Shown: in pieces, positions 8,401 to 18,100 of the stretch
How positions within the stretch are numbered: position 1 is the stretch's first letter
How the letters are laid out: every line of letters begins with the position of its first letter
NCBI RefSeq assembly: GCF_002218085.1
Contig: NZ_BDUC01000008.1
Span: forward strand, 349,792-413,791
From: Tolypothrix sp. NIES-4075
Lineage (GTDB): Bacteria; Cyanobacteriota; Cyanobacteriia; Cyanobacteriales; Nostocaceae
Length of the DNA: 64,000 nucleotides
Direction: 5' to 3'
Made by a program: the position numbers and the translations under genes
Notes under the pieces: generated by a model
What the model saw: only the letters and a program-made list of their open reading frames with translations
Told to the model about the DNA's origin: nothing
Databases searched by the model: none

Positions 8401-10139
8401 TCGCATATCTCTACCGCAAATCGGGAAAAATTCAACAAGCAATACCCTTATATGAAGAAGCATTAAAAACTAACCCTACCCCGCAAATACCTGGTAGTGG
8501 TGCGGGTGTTCGCACAGGTTTGGCTCGCGCTTATCGCAGTTTAAATCAGCCCCAAAAGGCGATAGAGTATTACAGAGAAGCTGTTAGTGGTGTAGAGCAA
8601 GTGCGGCAAAAAATCCAAGGATTGCCTCCACAATTGCAAGCATCTTTCTTACAAGCAGGTAGAGAAGGTGAAAAAAGAGCAGATACATATCGAGAGTTAG
8701 CAGATTTGTTACTTTCTCAAGGACAAGTTGCCCAAGCGCAGCAAGTTTTAGATTTGCTCAAATTGCAAGAATTAAAAGATTATCTAAATATTCGGCTGAC
8801 TAGACAAACTAACCCTAGTATGAACCCGATGCTAGATAAAGCAGTGGCATTGGGTAGAGAATTAGACGCACTGGAGAGCATTCAACCATCGAGTAAAAGA
8901 ACAACTGCCCAAGAACAGCGTATTATTGAATTGCGGAAAATTCAAGCAGAATTTAGCAAACAATTTGGCGAATTTATCAAAAATCCCGAAGTAGAAAAAC
9001 TAGTATCACAGTTACAGAAAAATAGTGGTGGAGAAAATATCAATTTGGAGACTCAGGTAAAAGTCATACAAGACAGCCTGAAACGACTCCAACAAGATGC
9101 AGTGATTCTCTATCCCTTAGTTCTGAAAGACCGTCTAGAACTGATTTTAGCTACTCCCTACGGTCCGCCAATTCATCGCACAGTTGCAGTTACACAAAAA
9201 CAACTTAATAGTGCAATCGAGCAATTCCGCGATGATTTGAAACGTCCTAGCGGCAATGCGAAAGTTTCCGGTGCTAAACTCTATGAATGGTTAATTAAAC
9301 CTATTGAAAAAGACCTTGCGGAAACTAAAACCAAAACTATTATTTACGCTCCCGATGGCAAATTGCGTTACATCCCTTTAGCCGCTTTATATGATGGCAA
9401 TCAATGGCTGGTGCAACGCTTCCGCATCAATAATATTACTGCTCTTAGTCTGACAAATTTTAATACCAAACCACAATCTCAACCCCAAGTTTTAGCTGCT
9501 GCTTTCACTAACACTGAACGTAGTGTCAAACTTAAGGTTGGGAAAGATGAATTTACATTTGCAGGATTACCGTTTGCAGGTCGGGAAGTTGATGCGATCG
9601 CTGCGACAATTAACAATACTAAAAAACTGGTAGATAACCAATTCAACCCAGATATTGTCTACTCGATGAATGACTACTCAATAGTACATTTGGCAACTCA
9701 TGCTGCTTTTGTCACGGGTCAGCCAGAAAATTCTTTCATTCTATTTGGTAATGGAAAATATGTTACTCTACGCGATGTGCAAAACTGGAATTTATCTCAT
9801 GTAGATTTGGTGGTGTTGAGTGCTTGCGAAACAGGTTTAGGTAATGGTTTAACTAACAAGTTGGGGGATGGTAAAGAGATTTTAGGCTTTGGTTATCAAA
9901 TACAACGAACTGGTGCTAAATCAGCTATTTCTACTTTATGGGCTGTTGATGATGGTGGTACGCAAGCTTTAATGGATAACTTCTATACTATATTGCAAAA
10001 GCCCAATACCACCAAAGCTGAAGCACTCCGACAAGCCCAAATCGCTTTAATAACTAATAAAGGTGTATCAGCACTTAACAATGATTTCAGCCATCCTCAT
10101 TACTGGGCACCGTTTATTCTCATTGGCAATGGGCTTTAA
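5427..10139 (+). CDS. Exported TPR-repeat protein with C-terminal CHAT protease domain
   Basis: A 1570-aa protein. Residues about 15-40 form a signal-peptide-like hydrophobic stretch (TATLIVSLVYTVFSQAEIF). About two dozen 40-residue TPR units follow to roughly residue 1080, many with the signature KAIEYYQQAL. A helical linker then leads to a CHAT domain (about 1250-1568). The caspase-like dyad is visible as HLATHAAF (His1425) and LSACETGLG (Cys1467). Known TPR-CHAT proteins are proteases activated by a partner. The TPR array may bind that partner, but the target is unknown. An upstream AGCGGAGG supports the ATG. The extreme 3' end is shared with the next gene (see repeat at 10125). Confidence 0.9.
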   Translation: MLFHSKSRSNNTYRFSSITATLIVSLVYTVFSQAEIFRAVAQKPITAEVTQPLQNRKAEADKLLETGTKQLDDDENEAALQSFEKALAIYRKIKNRQGEGKALQGLGNAYLQQENSEKAIEYSQASLTIAKEIKDRELEGKSLSILGAGYKGSNNYNKALEYQQQALGIAREIKNGELESHALRRIGHIYNAQQNSQKAIEYYQQSLAVAKQINNPKLKAYALRSLADAYNSLKDYQKVLEYSQQLLVITRESKNRKEESSILLSLGNFYKDSLQDYQKALEYYQQSLAVAREIKNRKDESSILLSLGSLYYNSLKDYQKAIDYYQQSLVVAREIKNRELQSKALLNLGKTYNYQLKDYQKALEYYQPGLVLAQEIKDKNLESNFLYEIGKSYQSLKDKQKALLYFQQNAKVNLEINKLSCESRDLFALGAAYEELEDYTKAIEYYNQALVIEQKTKKRDCQLNTLSSIGDTYNSLKDYQKAINTSQQALIIARELKERESEFKILAYGIGKAYNSLQDYNKAIDYYQQSIAVVRELKNRDKESDLLTDIGNIYHDSLKDYPKAIEYYQQALVIAQEIKNRGYQLTNIRNIGLANYNLQNYQKAIEYYQQALVIAQEIKNQEKQTDILINLGNAFMSLKDEAKANAQYQQAIQVARESKNRDLEGKTLTGVGVAYGHYVGNWQQMIAYLQPALVIARETKNRESEGQLLTLIGGAYNNIANLPKGIETLQQAVLVTKETQDVTWEGIALGSLSAAYLAQGDTSRAIAYSQQVLNNRQIKDRGVEALALVVLGGAYSFGQSDYQKGIELTQQGLAIARESKDRFLESLALTYLSLEYIDLQEYPKAIEFAKQSLAVAQESKSPWGEMLPLLSLGNIYANLGDYPQAISYYQQTLALSRKTQSRLMEGITLLLLSGIYDDQENAQKTIELAQQAAVIFDETKSPFLKGFALSGLSSGYAGLQDYTKAISTTQEMLDIARKLKNPGFEYSALAQLAYLYRKSGKIQQAIPLYEEALKTNPTPQIPGSGAGVRTGLARAYRSLNQPQKAIEYYREAVSGVEQVRQKIQGLPPQLQASFLQAGREGEKRADTYRELADLLLSQGQVAQAQQVLDLLKLQELKDYLNIRLTRQTNPSMNPMLDKAVALGRELDALESIQPSSKRTTAQEQRIIELRKIQAEFSKQFGEFIKNPEVEKLVSQLQKNSGGENINLETQVKVIQDSLKRLQQDAVILYPLVLKDRLELILATPYGPPIHRTVAVTQKQLNSAIEQFRDDLKRPSGNAKVSGAKLYEWLIKPIEKDLAETKTKTIIYAPDGKLRYIPLAALYDGNQWLVQRFRINNITALSLTNFNTKPQSQPQVLAAAFTNTERSVKLKVGKDEFTFAGLPFAGREVDAIAATINNTKKLVDNQFNPDIVYSMNDYSIVHLATHAAFVTGQPENSFILFGNGKYVTLRDVQNWNLSHVDLVVLSACETGLGNGLTNKLGDGKEILGFGYQIQRTGAKSAISTLWAVDDGGTQALMDNFYTILQKPNTTKAEALRQAQIALITNKGVSALNNDFSHPHYWAPFILIGNGL

Positions 10140-10147
10140 GTAGAGAC
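10125..10147 (+). repeat. 23-bp block shared by two gene ends, copy 1
   Basis: GGCAATGGGCTTTAAGTAGA followed by GAC spans the last four codons and stop of the CHAT gene. It is identical to 12219-12241 at the end of the PhoD gene. The following 10148-10517 gap holds degenerate GAGACG repeats, CGCAACGCGCTGCC-type repeats and HIP1 sites, with no gene. Confidence 0.9.
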
Positions 10148-10517
10148 GCGACGCCAGACGCTACAACGGAACGGCAGTCGCTACAACGCTCTTAACCCGC
10201 GCAACGCGCTGCCTCGGAAACCTCCGCAACGCGCTGGCTCAAATTTCGCGTCCGTACAGGATTTGTTGCGTATATTCACTAAGGTTTGAGTGTAACCTGT
10301 GATTGATGTTGAGATGCAAGTGCGATCGCAATGTATCCGTGTACCCGCCTAACTGCCTCTTTCATTAGTTACGCGGGTTTCACTTTTGGGTGTTCTTCTT
10401 GGGAAGCGATCGCCTATCTGCATAACTGTTCCAATAACATCACTTGGCTTGTAAGCCATAGTATATTTTGTGCTATTGTGTCGATATTATATTTTTAATT
10501 ACCTAATAGGTAAGCAA

Positions 10518-12233
10518 ATGGATAGGCGAACATTTCTGAAGTACTCACTGGCAACAGGTGTCGTTATCTGGGTGGGTGACAAACTCCCCAAGATGGCAGG
10601 AATGAGCAAAGATCGAGTCAAAAAATTGTTTGCTGTAGAATCTGTTAATGCTGTCACACCCATCTTTCCGCAGAGTGTAGCCTCAGGAGATCCGCAACCG
10701 CGTGGGATTACTCTGTGGACTCGTGTTGTTCCACCTCAACCTGGTCTGGTTGAGGCTGCCTTTGAGATTTCCACAGACTCTAAATTCAGCACATTCGTCT
10801 TGCGTGGTTTCGCACAGACAGATGCGTTCAAGGATTATACCCTCAAAGTTCGCCTGAATTCCAGGCACATCCAACCCTCTACCACCTATTACTATCGATT
10901 TATCTATAAAGGAACAGTCAGCAGAACGGGTCGCTTTAATACACTGCCTGCTTCTAAATCTGAGGTTGACCAAGTTCGCTTCGCATACATTAACTGCCAG
11001 GACTACATTAACGGCTACTACAACGCTTATCGCTTTCTTGCAGAAGAGGAGATAGATTTTGTTGTATTTTTGGGCGATTACATTTATGAAACAGTGGGAG
11101 ACACCAGTTTCCAGAACAATGGCATTCGTCCCCTCCAGCTACCCAGTGGACAACCTGCTGCTGCCACGCTTGAAGACTATCGATTTCTCTATCAGACCTG
11201 CAATGGAGATTCAGATTTGCAAAAGCTACGGGAGCGCTTTGCCTTTATCACCATTTGGGACGATCACGAGTTTGCCAACGATTGCTTTCAAGTGAATGCT
11301 CCTGACCAAGTTCCATTCTTTAAACCAAAGCTTCGTCAGTTAGCAAATCAAGCATGGGCAGAATACACCCCGACTAGTATTCCTTTCCTGGGTAACAAAA
11401 GTCCCCTGGCTTCTCTGCAAATCTACCGCACATTTAAATTTGGCAACTTACTAGAACTAGTAATGACGGACGAGCGCCTCTATCGAGACGGACCTCCCTG
11501 TGATAACCTTGAGGCGCAACAGCAGTATTATCTCACACAGAAGCGATATATCACCCCAGACTGTCCCGAACGAAGCAATCCAAACCGAACTATGTTAGGT
11601 CAAAGACAGCGTGAGTGGTTCATTAATCAAATTTGCAATTCTTCTTGTATCTGGAAGATTTGGGGCAATGAAGTAATGACCATGCAATTCAAGGTATTGT
11701 CAGCATTCGCAACACAATTTTTGGGACAAGGGACCCCGGATTTGTTCGTTGCCTTAGATCAGTGGGATGGCTATCCTGCTGAACGCACCCTACTGTTCCA
11801 AACTCTCAAAAACGCTGGAATTAAAAACTTTGTAACAATTACTGGTGACCTCCACTCATTTGTTACTGGATATCAAAAAGTGAACTTTGATGACCCACTT
11901 GATGCTCCGATAGGGGTAGAGTTTGTAGTTGGCTCAACCACATCCTCCAATTTTTCTGAAGAAAGTAGTCCTAGCTCGTTGGGAGTTCCCCTACCACCAA
12001 TCGACCTGATTACTCAAGTGCTTACAGCTAGTAATGCACATATCCAATATTTTAACTCTGCAACCCACGGCTACAATTTGGTTGAAGTCACATCAGAGGC
12101 TTTGACTTGTACGTTAAAGGCAGTCAGCGATATTACAACACTAGGGGGAACACTCTCAACTCTCAAAGTTTTCCGGGTGCCCCGCGATCGAGTGTTAATT
12201 GAAGACGTTACCACAGAGGGCAATGGGCTTTAA
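10518..12233 (+). CDS. phoD: PhoD-like alkaline phosphatase, Tat-exported
   Basis: A 571-aa phosphoesterase of the PhoD family, a Ca/Fe-dependent phosphodiesterase and monoesterase used in phosphate scavenging. The ATG at 10518 places a twin-arginine signal at the very start (MDRRTFLKYSLATGVVI), so export is by Tat. A PhoD N-terminal domain follows (FPQSVASGDPQPRGITLWTR). Metal-site motifs then appear as FLGDYIYE, WDDHEFANDC and ITGDLHSF. The last residues, EGNGL, together with the stop codon are identical at DNA level to the end of the preceding gene. No clear Pho box was recognised upstream. Confidence 0.9.
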   Translation: MDRRTFLKYSLATGVVIWVGDKLPKMAGMSKDRVKKLFAVESVNAVTPIFPQSVASGDPQPRGITLWTRVVPPQPGLVEAAFEISTDSKFSTFVLRGFAQTDAFKDYTLKVRLNSRHIQPSTTYYYRFIYKGTVSRTGRFNTLPASKSEVDQVRFAYINCQDYINGYYNAYRFLAEEEIDFVVFLGDYIYETVGDTSFQNNGIRPLQLPSGQPAAATLEDYRFLYQTCNGDSDLQKLRERFAFITIWDDHEFANDCFQVNAPDQVPFFKPKLRQLANQAWAEYTPTSIPFLGNKSPLASLQIYRTFKFGNLLELVMTDERLYRDGPPCDNLEAQQQYYLTQKRYITPDCPERSNPNRTMLGQRQREWFINQICNSSCIWKIWGNEVMTMQFKVLSAFATQFLGQGTPDLFVALDQWDGYPAERTLLFQTLKNAGIKNFVTITGDLHSFVTGYQKVNFDDPLDAPIGVEFVVGSTTSSNFSEESSPSSLGVPLPPIDLITQVLTASNAHIQYFNSATHGYNLVEVTSEALTCTLKAVSDITTLGGTLSTLKVFRVPRDRVLIEDVTTEGNGL

Positions 12234-12241
12234 GTAGAGAC
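12219..12241 (+). repeat. 23-bp block shared by two gene ends, copy 2
   Basis: Identical to 10125-10147. It supplies the terminal codons GNGL and stop of the PhoD gene and runs into the GTAGAGAC palindrome at 12234-12262. Confidence 0.9.
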
Positions 12242-12262
12242 TTCGCTCGATCGCGTCTCTAC
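12234..12262. repeat. GTAGAGAC palindromic repeat
   Basis: GTAGAGAC and GTCTCTAC arms around a CGATCG-containing centre, located between the convergent phoD and purN genes. Confidence 0.8.
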
Positions 12263-12277
12263 AAAAGTTGGAATTTA

Positions 12278-12943
12278 TTAAGTATATTCACTGCGCTGGG
12301 GGTGTAAGTTGTGTTGAAATGCAAGAGCGATCGCCTGTGGTAAAATTCGATGTTCCTCAACTTGAATTCTGGCGTGAAGTGTTTCTGGTGTATCATCAGC
12401 CAATACCGGCACCGCAGCTTGCATCAAAATTGCACCGCTATCCATTTCCAAACATACCAAATGCACCGTACAGCCAGCAATTTTTACACCAGCAGCTAGA
12501 GCTTGTTCTACGGCATTAACTCCCTTAAAACTGGGCAACAAACTCGGATGAATATTGATAATTTTATCAGGAAAGGCATCAATTAAAATTGGTGTCACCA
12601 ATCGCATCCAACCTGCCATTATCACCCATTCAACATCATATTGCCGCAAAGTTTGCACAATTTCACCATCAAATTCTTCGCGGTTTTTGTATTTGCGATG
12701 GTCTAAAAATACAGATGGCACACTCCATTTTTCAGCGCGTGCTGCTGCTTTTGCTGAGGAATTATTGTAAATCAAAACTTGAATTTGAGCGGCAAGTTCT
12801 CCATTTTTAATTGCTTGGGCAACCGCTTCAAAATTGCTGCCATTTCCAGAAGCCATGATTCCCAATTTTAAAGGTGCTGACATCAGCTTTTTTGGCAAAA
12901 CATTGGGTGATATCAAGCTGGGGGTAACTGAATTCATACTCAT
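12278..12943 (-). CDS. purN: Phosphoribosylglycinamide formyltransferase
   Basis: A 221-aa GART enzyme that transfers a formyl group from 10-formyl-THF to GAR in purine synthesis, in the cytoplasm. Family motifs are GIMASGNGSNF (phosphate binding), INIHPSLLPSFKG (catalytic Asn and His) and the Asp in EMDSGAIL. About 20 residues precede the usual start; an internal Met (MSAPLKLGIM) would give the typical length, so the first ATG is uncertain. It lies 6 bases after the end-to-start junction with the pilin-like gene upstream, so the two may be co-transcribed. Confidence 0.93.
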   Translation of the reverse strand: MSMNSVTPSLISPNVLPKKLMSAPLKLGIMASGNGSNFEAVAQAIKNGELAAQIQVLIYNNSSAKAAARAEKWSVPSVFLDHRKYKNREEFDGEIVQTLRQYDVEWVIMAGWMRLVTPILIDAFPDKIINIHPSLLPSFKGVNAVEQALAAGVKIAGCTVHLVCLEMDSGAILMQAAVPVLADDTPETLHARIQVEEHRILPQAIALAFQHNLHPQRSEYT

Positions 12944-12949
12944 GTTTTA

Positions 12950-13885
12950 TTAACGTAGAAGATTGGAACCAGCAGGACATTGAATTTGCCCCCCTTCCTT
13001 ACTAGGGATAAATTTTAGCATTGTCGGTGGTATTTTTGAAGGATTATTAGTTTCACAAATACCAGCAATTGTCAAGTTTTCTTTATTAACTTTAGTTACA
13101 AATACAGCACTAGTATAGCTTTTGCTTTCCGGACTTCTGGCAGTAGCTGTCATCATCACGCTTGAAGTTGATTTACCTTGAGGTAGAATTTTGTATTGGT
13201 AACTTTCAGTTTCTGGCTTAATACCAACAGCCAGTTGCTCAATTGTTGTGGCAAACTTATTATTTTCTAAATAATAAACTTGTTGTGCGCGGTTCATGGC
13301 GGTAATAATTTGTTTACCTTCCACTGCTGTCTGACTGCTAGCTTCATTTTCTGATTCACCATTGAAAACTTGCACATTTTTTGGCAAAGTCGTCGCATCA
13401 GAAATTTTTTCAAATATCATTGCGTTAGCAGAAAAAGCTTTTGGTCTGGGTTTTCCCGGATTAGTACCATGTAACTGCAATCGCATTTTTCCATCAGCAA
13501 GAAACTCAAAAATTGTTAATACCGGTTCTGCACTACTTGGTATTGTCACATCCAACTGCATCGGTTTGAAAGTCGGATTAATGCGATACTGAAATTCTAA
13601 GGCAACAGGAGTATTCGAGTTAGATGGTAGCGAGAATAATTTTCCTTCTGGGGTGAAAATGAAAATTAACGTTTCTGAGGATGAAGGATCTTTAGCTTTC
13701 CATTGCCCTAATAATTTCTGGTTAACATTTGTAGCATTACCAGGTTGAGATTGAGGCGGTAACGGTGTAATTTGGTTTTGAGCTAGTACTGTTGTGTTGA
13801 GTGTAGCGAGTAGCCCGATAATTATGCTATTGGTCAGCAATTGAAGAGTGTGCCGTTTGTTAATTTTTAGTAGGTTTGGATACAT
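12950..13885 (-). CDS. Type IV pilin-like G/H family protein
   Basis: A 311-aa exported protein. A basic N-terminus and hydrophobic segment (LLTNSIIIGLLATLNTTVLAQ, in two parts either side of about residue 25) look like a signal peptide ending at about AQ36. Residues about 55-165 form a beta-rich lipocalin-like domain. The C-terminal part, with KQIITAMNRAQQVYYLENNK then FATTIEQLAVGIK, is the cyanobacterial pilin-like G/H region. There is no prepilin peptidase site, so it need not assemble into pili. Function is unknown. It is followed closely by purN. Confidence 0.75.
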   Translation of the reverse strand: MYPNLLKINKRHTLQLLTNSIIIGLLATLNTTVLAQNQITPLPPQSQPGNATNVNQKLLGQWKAKDPSSSETLIFIFTPEGKLFSLPSNSNTPVALEFQYRINPTFKPMQLDVTIPSSAEPVLTIFEFLADGKMRLQLHGTNPGKPRPKAFSANAMIFEKISDATTLPKNVQVFNGESENEASSQTAVEGKQIITAMNRAQQVYYLENNKFATTIEQLAVGIKPETESYQYKILPQGKSTSSVMMTATARSPESKSYTSAVFVTKVNKENLTIAGICETNNPSKIPPTMLKFIPSKEGGQIQCPAGSNLLR

Positions 13886-13977
13886 TATGCTTACATACTA
13901 GTTGAATAACAGGATCTTAAACTCTTGTCAATTGATCCGCTACTCAGCAAACAGCCAACTAAAATACTGTCCTATGT

Positions 13978-14002
13978 TCGTAGTGAGCGGTTTACCGCTC
14001 AT
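13978..14002. repeat. 25-bp dispersed palindromic repeat, copy 1
   Basis: TCGTAGTGAGCGGTTTACCG followed by CTCAT contains the palindrome GAGCGGTTTACCGCTC. An exact inverted copy sits at 30315-30339. Confidence 0.9.
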
Positions 14003-14070
14003 AGTTTCAATTTTAAGCGGCTCTATCCCTTACTACAAATTATTTATACACATTTACTTAAGAAGTTTTT

Positions 14071-14952
14071 ATGACATTACCACGATCGCGTCAATTTTTA
14101 GATAACGATACAGTAGCTGCCTGGATCTTTCTCACCCCAGCATTGATTTTACTATTCATCTTTCTTCTTTACCCGATCGCCTATTTATTTTTCCTCAGCT
14201 TCACCGCTGGTAGTTTCACTTCCACAGGTATTTATTGGGTAGGATTGAAAAATTACTTGCGTTTGTTAATCAACCCTGATTTTTGGCAAGTTCTCAATAA
14301 CACGTCTTATTTTGCGATCGCCAGCGTCATTCCCAGTATAATTATCCCTTTAGGATTAGCGGCGTTATTAAATCGTAACTTGCCATTGCGAGGAATTCTC
14401 CGAAGTGTTTATTTTCTGCCTTCAATTATCTCTTTAGTTGCGGCTGGTTTAGGATTTCGCTGGCTATTTCAAACCGAGGGACCAGTTAACGCATTTTTAA
14501 ATTTGCTTGGCATTTCCCCAATTCCTTGGTTAGGAGATACATTTTGGGCAATGCCAGTACTGATTTTATTAAGTATTTGGAAACAACTTGGTTTCAATAT
14601 GGTGGTATTTTTAGCAGGGTTGCAAGCCATTCCCCCCAGTCGTTACGAAGCAGCAGAACTTGATGGGGCAAATGCTTGGCAGCAATTTTGGTATATTACT
14701 TTACCAGGATTGCGACCGACTTTAATCTTTGCGATCGTTACTACTGTGATTTTCACTCTTAGGAGTTTTGAGCAAGTTTATGTGATTACAGGTGGTGGTC
14801 CGTTGAATTCTACCAATTTATTAGTTTATTACATATATCAAGAAGCATTTGGTCAATTTGATTTTGGTTACGCAGCAGCAGCAGCGACAGTGTTGTTAGC
14901 AGTGACGCTGGTATTAGTTTACTTGCAATTGCGAACTTGGGGCGAGGATTGA
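14071..14952 (+). CDS. Sugar ABC transporter permease (MalF/UgpA type)
   Basis: A 293-aa inner-membrane permease of the binding-protein-dependent carbohydrate uptake family. Six hydrophobic spans are visible, starting WIFLTPALILLFIFLLYPIA. The EAA loop that docks with the ATPase is clear: EAAELDGANAWQQFWYITLP. It would work with a second permease, a periplasmic binding protein and an ATPase, none of which is adjacent. It is therefore an orphan component, common in cyanobacteria. The substrate cannot be told from sequence. The 3' end runs into purine-rich repeat DNA. Confidence 0.9.
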   Translation: MTLPRSRQFLDNDTVAAWIFLTPALILLFIFLLYPIAYLFFLSFTAGSFTSTGIYWVGLKNYLRLLINPDFWQVLNNTSYFAIASVIPSIIIPLGLAALLNRNLPLRGILRSVYFLPSIISLVAAGLGFRWLFQTEGPVNAFLNLLGISPIPWLGDTFWAMPVLILLSIWKQLGFNMVVFLAGLQAIPPSRYEAAELDGANAWQQFWYITLPGLRPTLIFAIVTTVIFTLRSFEQVYVITGGGPLNSTNLLVYYIYQEAFGQFDFGYAAAAATVLLAVTLVLVYLQLRTWGED

Positions 14953-15070
14953 GGGGGAGTGGGGAAGTGGGGGAGGGGGAGAGGGGGGGAGGGGGAGACA
15001 AGGGGGATAAGGAGGACGACTTGGGGGACGACTTGGCAAAGATGGGGAGAGTGGGGGAGTGGGGGACAAT
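14950..15070. repeat. Purine-rich G-tract low-complexity region
   Basis: GGGGGAG, GGGGAAG and GGGGACA units alternate over about 120 bp between the permease and the convergent hybrid kinase. Open frames read through it are artefacts of composition. Short ATTACC repeats (15083-15112) follow. Confidence 0.85.
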
Positions 15071-15118
15071 TTCTTTCTATTACCAATTACCAATTACCTA
15101 TTACCTATTACCCATTCT

Positions 15119-18100
15119 CTAACTCTTGTTTGTCAATTTGGTAACAGCGGCAATTAGCTGTGCTGGATCGGCTGGTTTGGGGACATGGTATGAGAAGCCG
15201 GCTGAAATTGCAAGTTTGCGATCGTATTCTCCAGCATAAGCTGTTAGAGCGATCGCCGGAATCTCTCCTCCTTGTTCTGGCAACCATTTTCTCACTTGTT
15301 TAATCAGCATGTAGCCGTCCATTTCCGGCATTCCAATATCGCTTAATAAAACATCGGGTTTCGACTTTGCCAAGATTTGCAGTGCTGACAGCGCTGAATC
15401 TACTGCTATCACTTCGGCTTTTTCTTGTTGCAATACGAAGGTGATAAAGTCTCGCGAATCAGCATCATCATCTACAATCAGTATTTTGATTCCTTCCAAA
15501 TTAAATGAATTAAGTTCAGCTTCTTTGGTAAACTCAATTGGGAGTGAATCTGTCGTTGAGAATAATGGCAGCTTAACTGTAAATGTTGCTCCCTGTCCTT
15601 CGCCGAGACTTTCTACAAAGACTGTACCACCGTGGAGTTCTACTAACTGTCGCACGATCGCTAATCCTAATCCCAATCCACCAAATTTTCTCGTAGTCGC
15701 GCTATCTGCTTGGCGGAAGTAATCAAAAACATAAGGTAAAAATTCCGGACTAATACCTTTGCCTGTATCGCTAACTGTAATTTTCGCATAGGAATTGGTA
15801 ATTGAAAATTGGGAATTGGTAATTGGTAATTGGGAATTAAGAATTGGGAATTGGGAATTGGGCATTGGGCTTTTCCCCACTCCCCCACACCACGCTTCCC
15901 CCACACCACGCTTCCCCCACTCCCCACTCCCCCACTCCACCGACAATCGCACTTCTACCCGTCCCCCATTGGGTGTGAACTTAACAGCGTTGGAAAGCAA
16001 ATTCCAAATAACTTGTTGCAAGCGACCTGCATCACCTGCGATTTGCCCTACATTCAAGTCGAAAATCGTCACAATTGAAATCGATTTCGCTTCTGCTGCT
16101 AAACGTACTGTCTCTAAAGCTGCTAAAATAATTGATCCTGGACTTACTTTGTCTACATTTAAAGTTAGTTTGCCGCGCAGAATCCGCGACACATCTAGCA
16201 AGTCTTCAATCAGTTGTGCCTGTAATTTCGCATTGCGCTCAATTGTTGCTAAAGCTTCAGCGGTCTTTGTTTCATCAAACTTGCGGGTTCGCAGCAGCTT
16301 AGACCAACCGAGAATCGGGTTTAGTGGGGTGCGTAATTCGTGAGAAAGAACCGCGAGAAATTCATCTTTGATGCGGTTTGCCGATTCAGCTTGAGTACGC
16401 GCTAGTTGTTCAGCTTCGTACAAGCGAGTATTTTCAATTGCTACAGATGCCATCTGTGCCAATTGTACCAAGATGGCTTCGTCTTCTGCTGTAAACTCGC
16501 CTGCGTCGTATTTATCAGATAATTGAATCAGTCCGATATTGCTACCATCCCGTCCTGTTAGGGGTGCAGCCAGATAACCGCGCATAGGTGGATTTGCAGT
16601 TTCTGTGTCAAAATGCCACTGGGGATGTTGCTCTAGTTCGCTTTGAGTCATGCGGATGGGACGATTTATCTGGCAGATGTATGCGTAAATACCTGAGCTA
16701 TCGGTTGGTTGTTTATAATCTCGCCTAGGAGCATATTTATCTGAAAGTGAGACGGCGTTGATAGATTGCGCCCAATTATTATCAATCGTCATGCTGGTGA
16801 CTGATTGATGTGCGCCGATGATGAAACGCGATCGCTCGGTAATTACTTGCAGAACTTCTTCAATAGAAAGTGCTGAATTTATCGTTAATGCTGCCTCAGT
16901 CAACCCACGCAGTTGACTGGCATATTGTTGCGATCGCACGAGCATTTCTTCTCGTTCAGCTTCAGCAATTTTGCGATCGCTAATGTCAATACACGAGCCA
17001 ATATAACCGAGAAAATTACCTGAGGATGTAAAACGCGGTACCCCCTTATCTAAAATCCACCGATACTCGCCATCATAGCGTTTCAGGCGATACTCCATAC
17101 TAAATTTTTCACGGGCATCAAAGGCATTTATATAAATATCTATACAGTACTGCAAATCTTCCGGATGCACTCCTTCAGTCCAACCATTACCCATTTCTTG
17201 CTCTATCGTCCGCCCCGTAAACTCCAGCCAGGTTTTGTTAAAATAGTTACAAAGCTTGCTAGGATCAGACATCCAAATTAGAGTCGGAGATGCATCCGCC
17301 ATTTCCCGGAATCGTTCTTCACTTTCCCGTAGCGCGGCTTCCATTACTTTGCGTTCGGTTACATCCAGTACCAGTGATAAAACTGAAATAAGCTTGCCGG
17401 ATTCATCGAATAAAGTCGAGCTATACCACTCACAGTAAACAATTGAATTATCTTTGGTGTAACTAAAGTTGTAACAACTATTACCAATATTTACTCTGCC
17501 AGTTAGTCGAGTCGCCGCATCTGTAACAACTTCTAAATCTTCCGTAAAGACAAACTGCCAGTCTTGGAAATTCTTACCGATTACTTCTGATGCTTGCCAG
17601 CCAAAAATTCGTTCAGCTTCCGACGACCAACGAGATACACGAAATTCATGATCCCACTCAATTACTGCCAAAGGCGAGTTTTCTACATGAAAGTTTAACC
17701 TTTGCAGGGCATTTTGCAATGATGTTTCCGCAGCCTTACGAGTAGTAATATCGCGGAAATAAATACCGATTCCCTCTTTAGATGGATAAGCATGAATCTC
17801 CAACCACATCATTAATGGCTCGTACAGTACCTCAAAATGTACCGGAGTTTGCTCTGCCACGGCTTGACGATATTTTTGCTCAATTATTGTGCCGATTGAC
17901 CAAGACCACATTTCCCACTGGGTTTTGCCAATCATTTCCTCTGGCTGCATATTGTTGATTCTTGCTGTCTGTTGGTTCACATAAGTGATCCGCCATTCGC
18001 GATCAAAAGCAACAAAAGCATCGGTCATATTTTCCAGAACATTCGTTAAATGCTCGTTGGCATCTTGCAGCACTTGCTTCATGCTCTGGCGCATTTTGCT

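Noticed and set aside
12268..12810. Plus-strand frames opposite purN
   Set aside because: Antisense to a gene with all PurN catalytic motifs; no independent signals.
15795..16343. 182-aa plus-strand frame opposite the hybrid kinase
   Set aside because: Begins in repeat DNA and runs antisense to a well-supported kinase domain.
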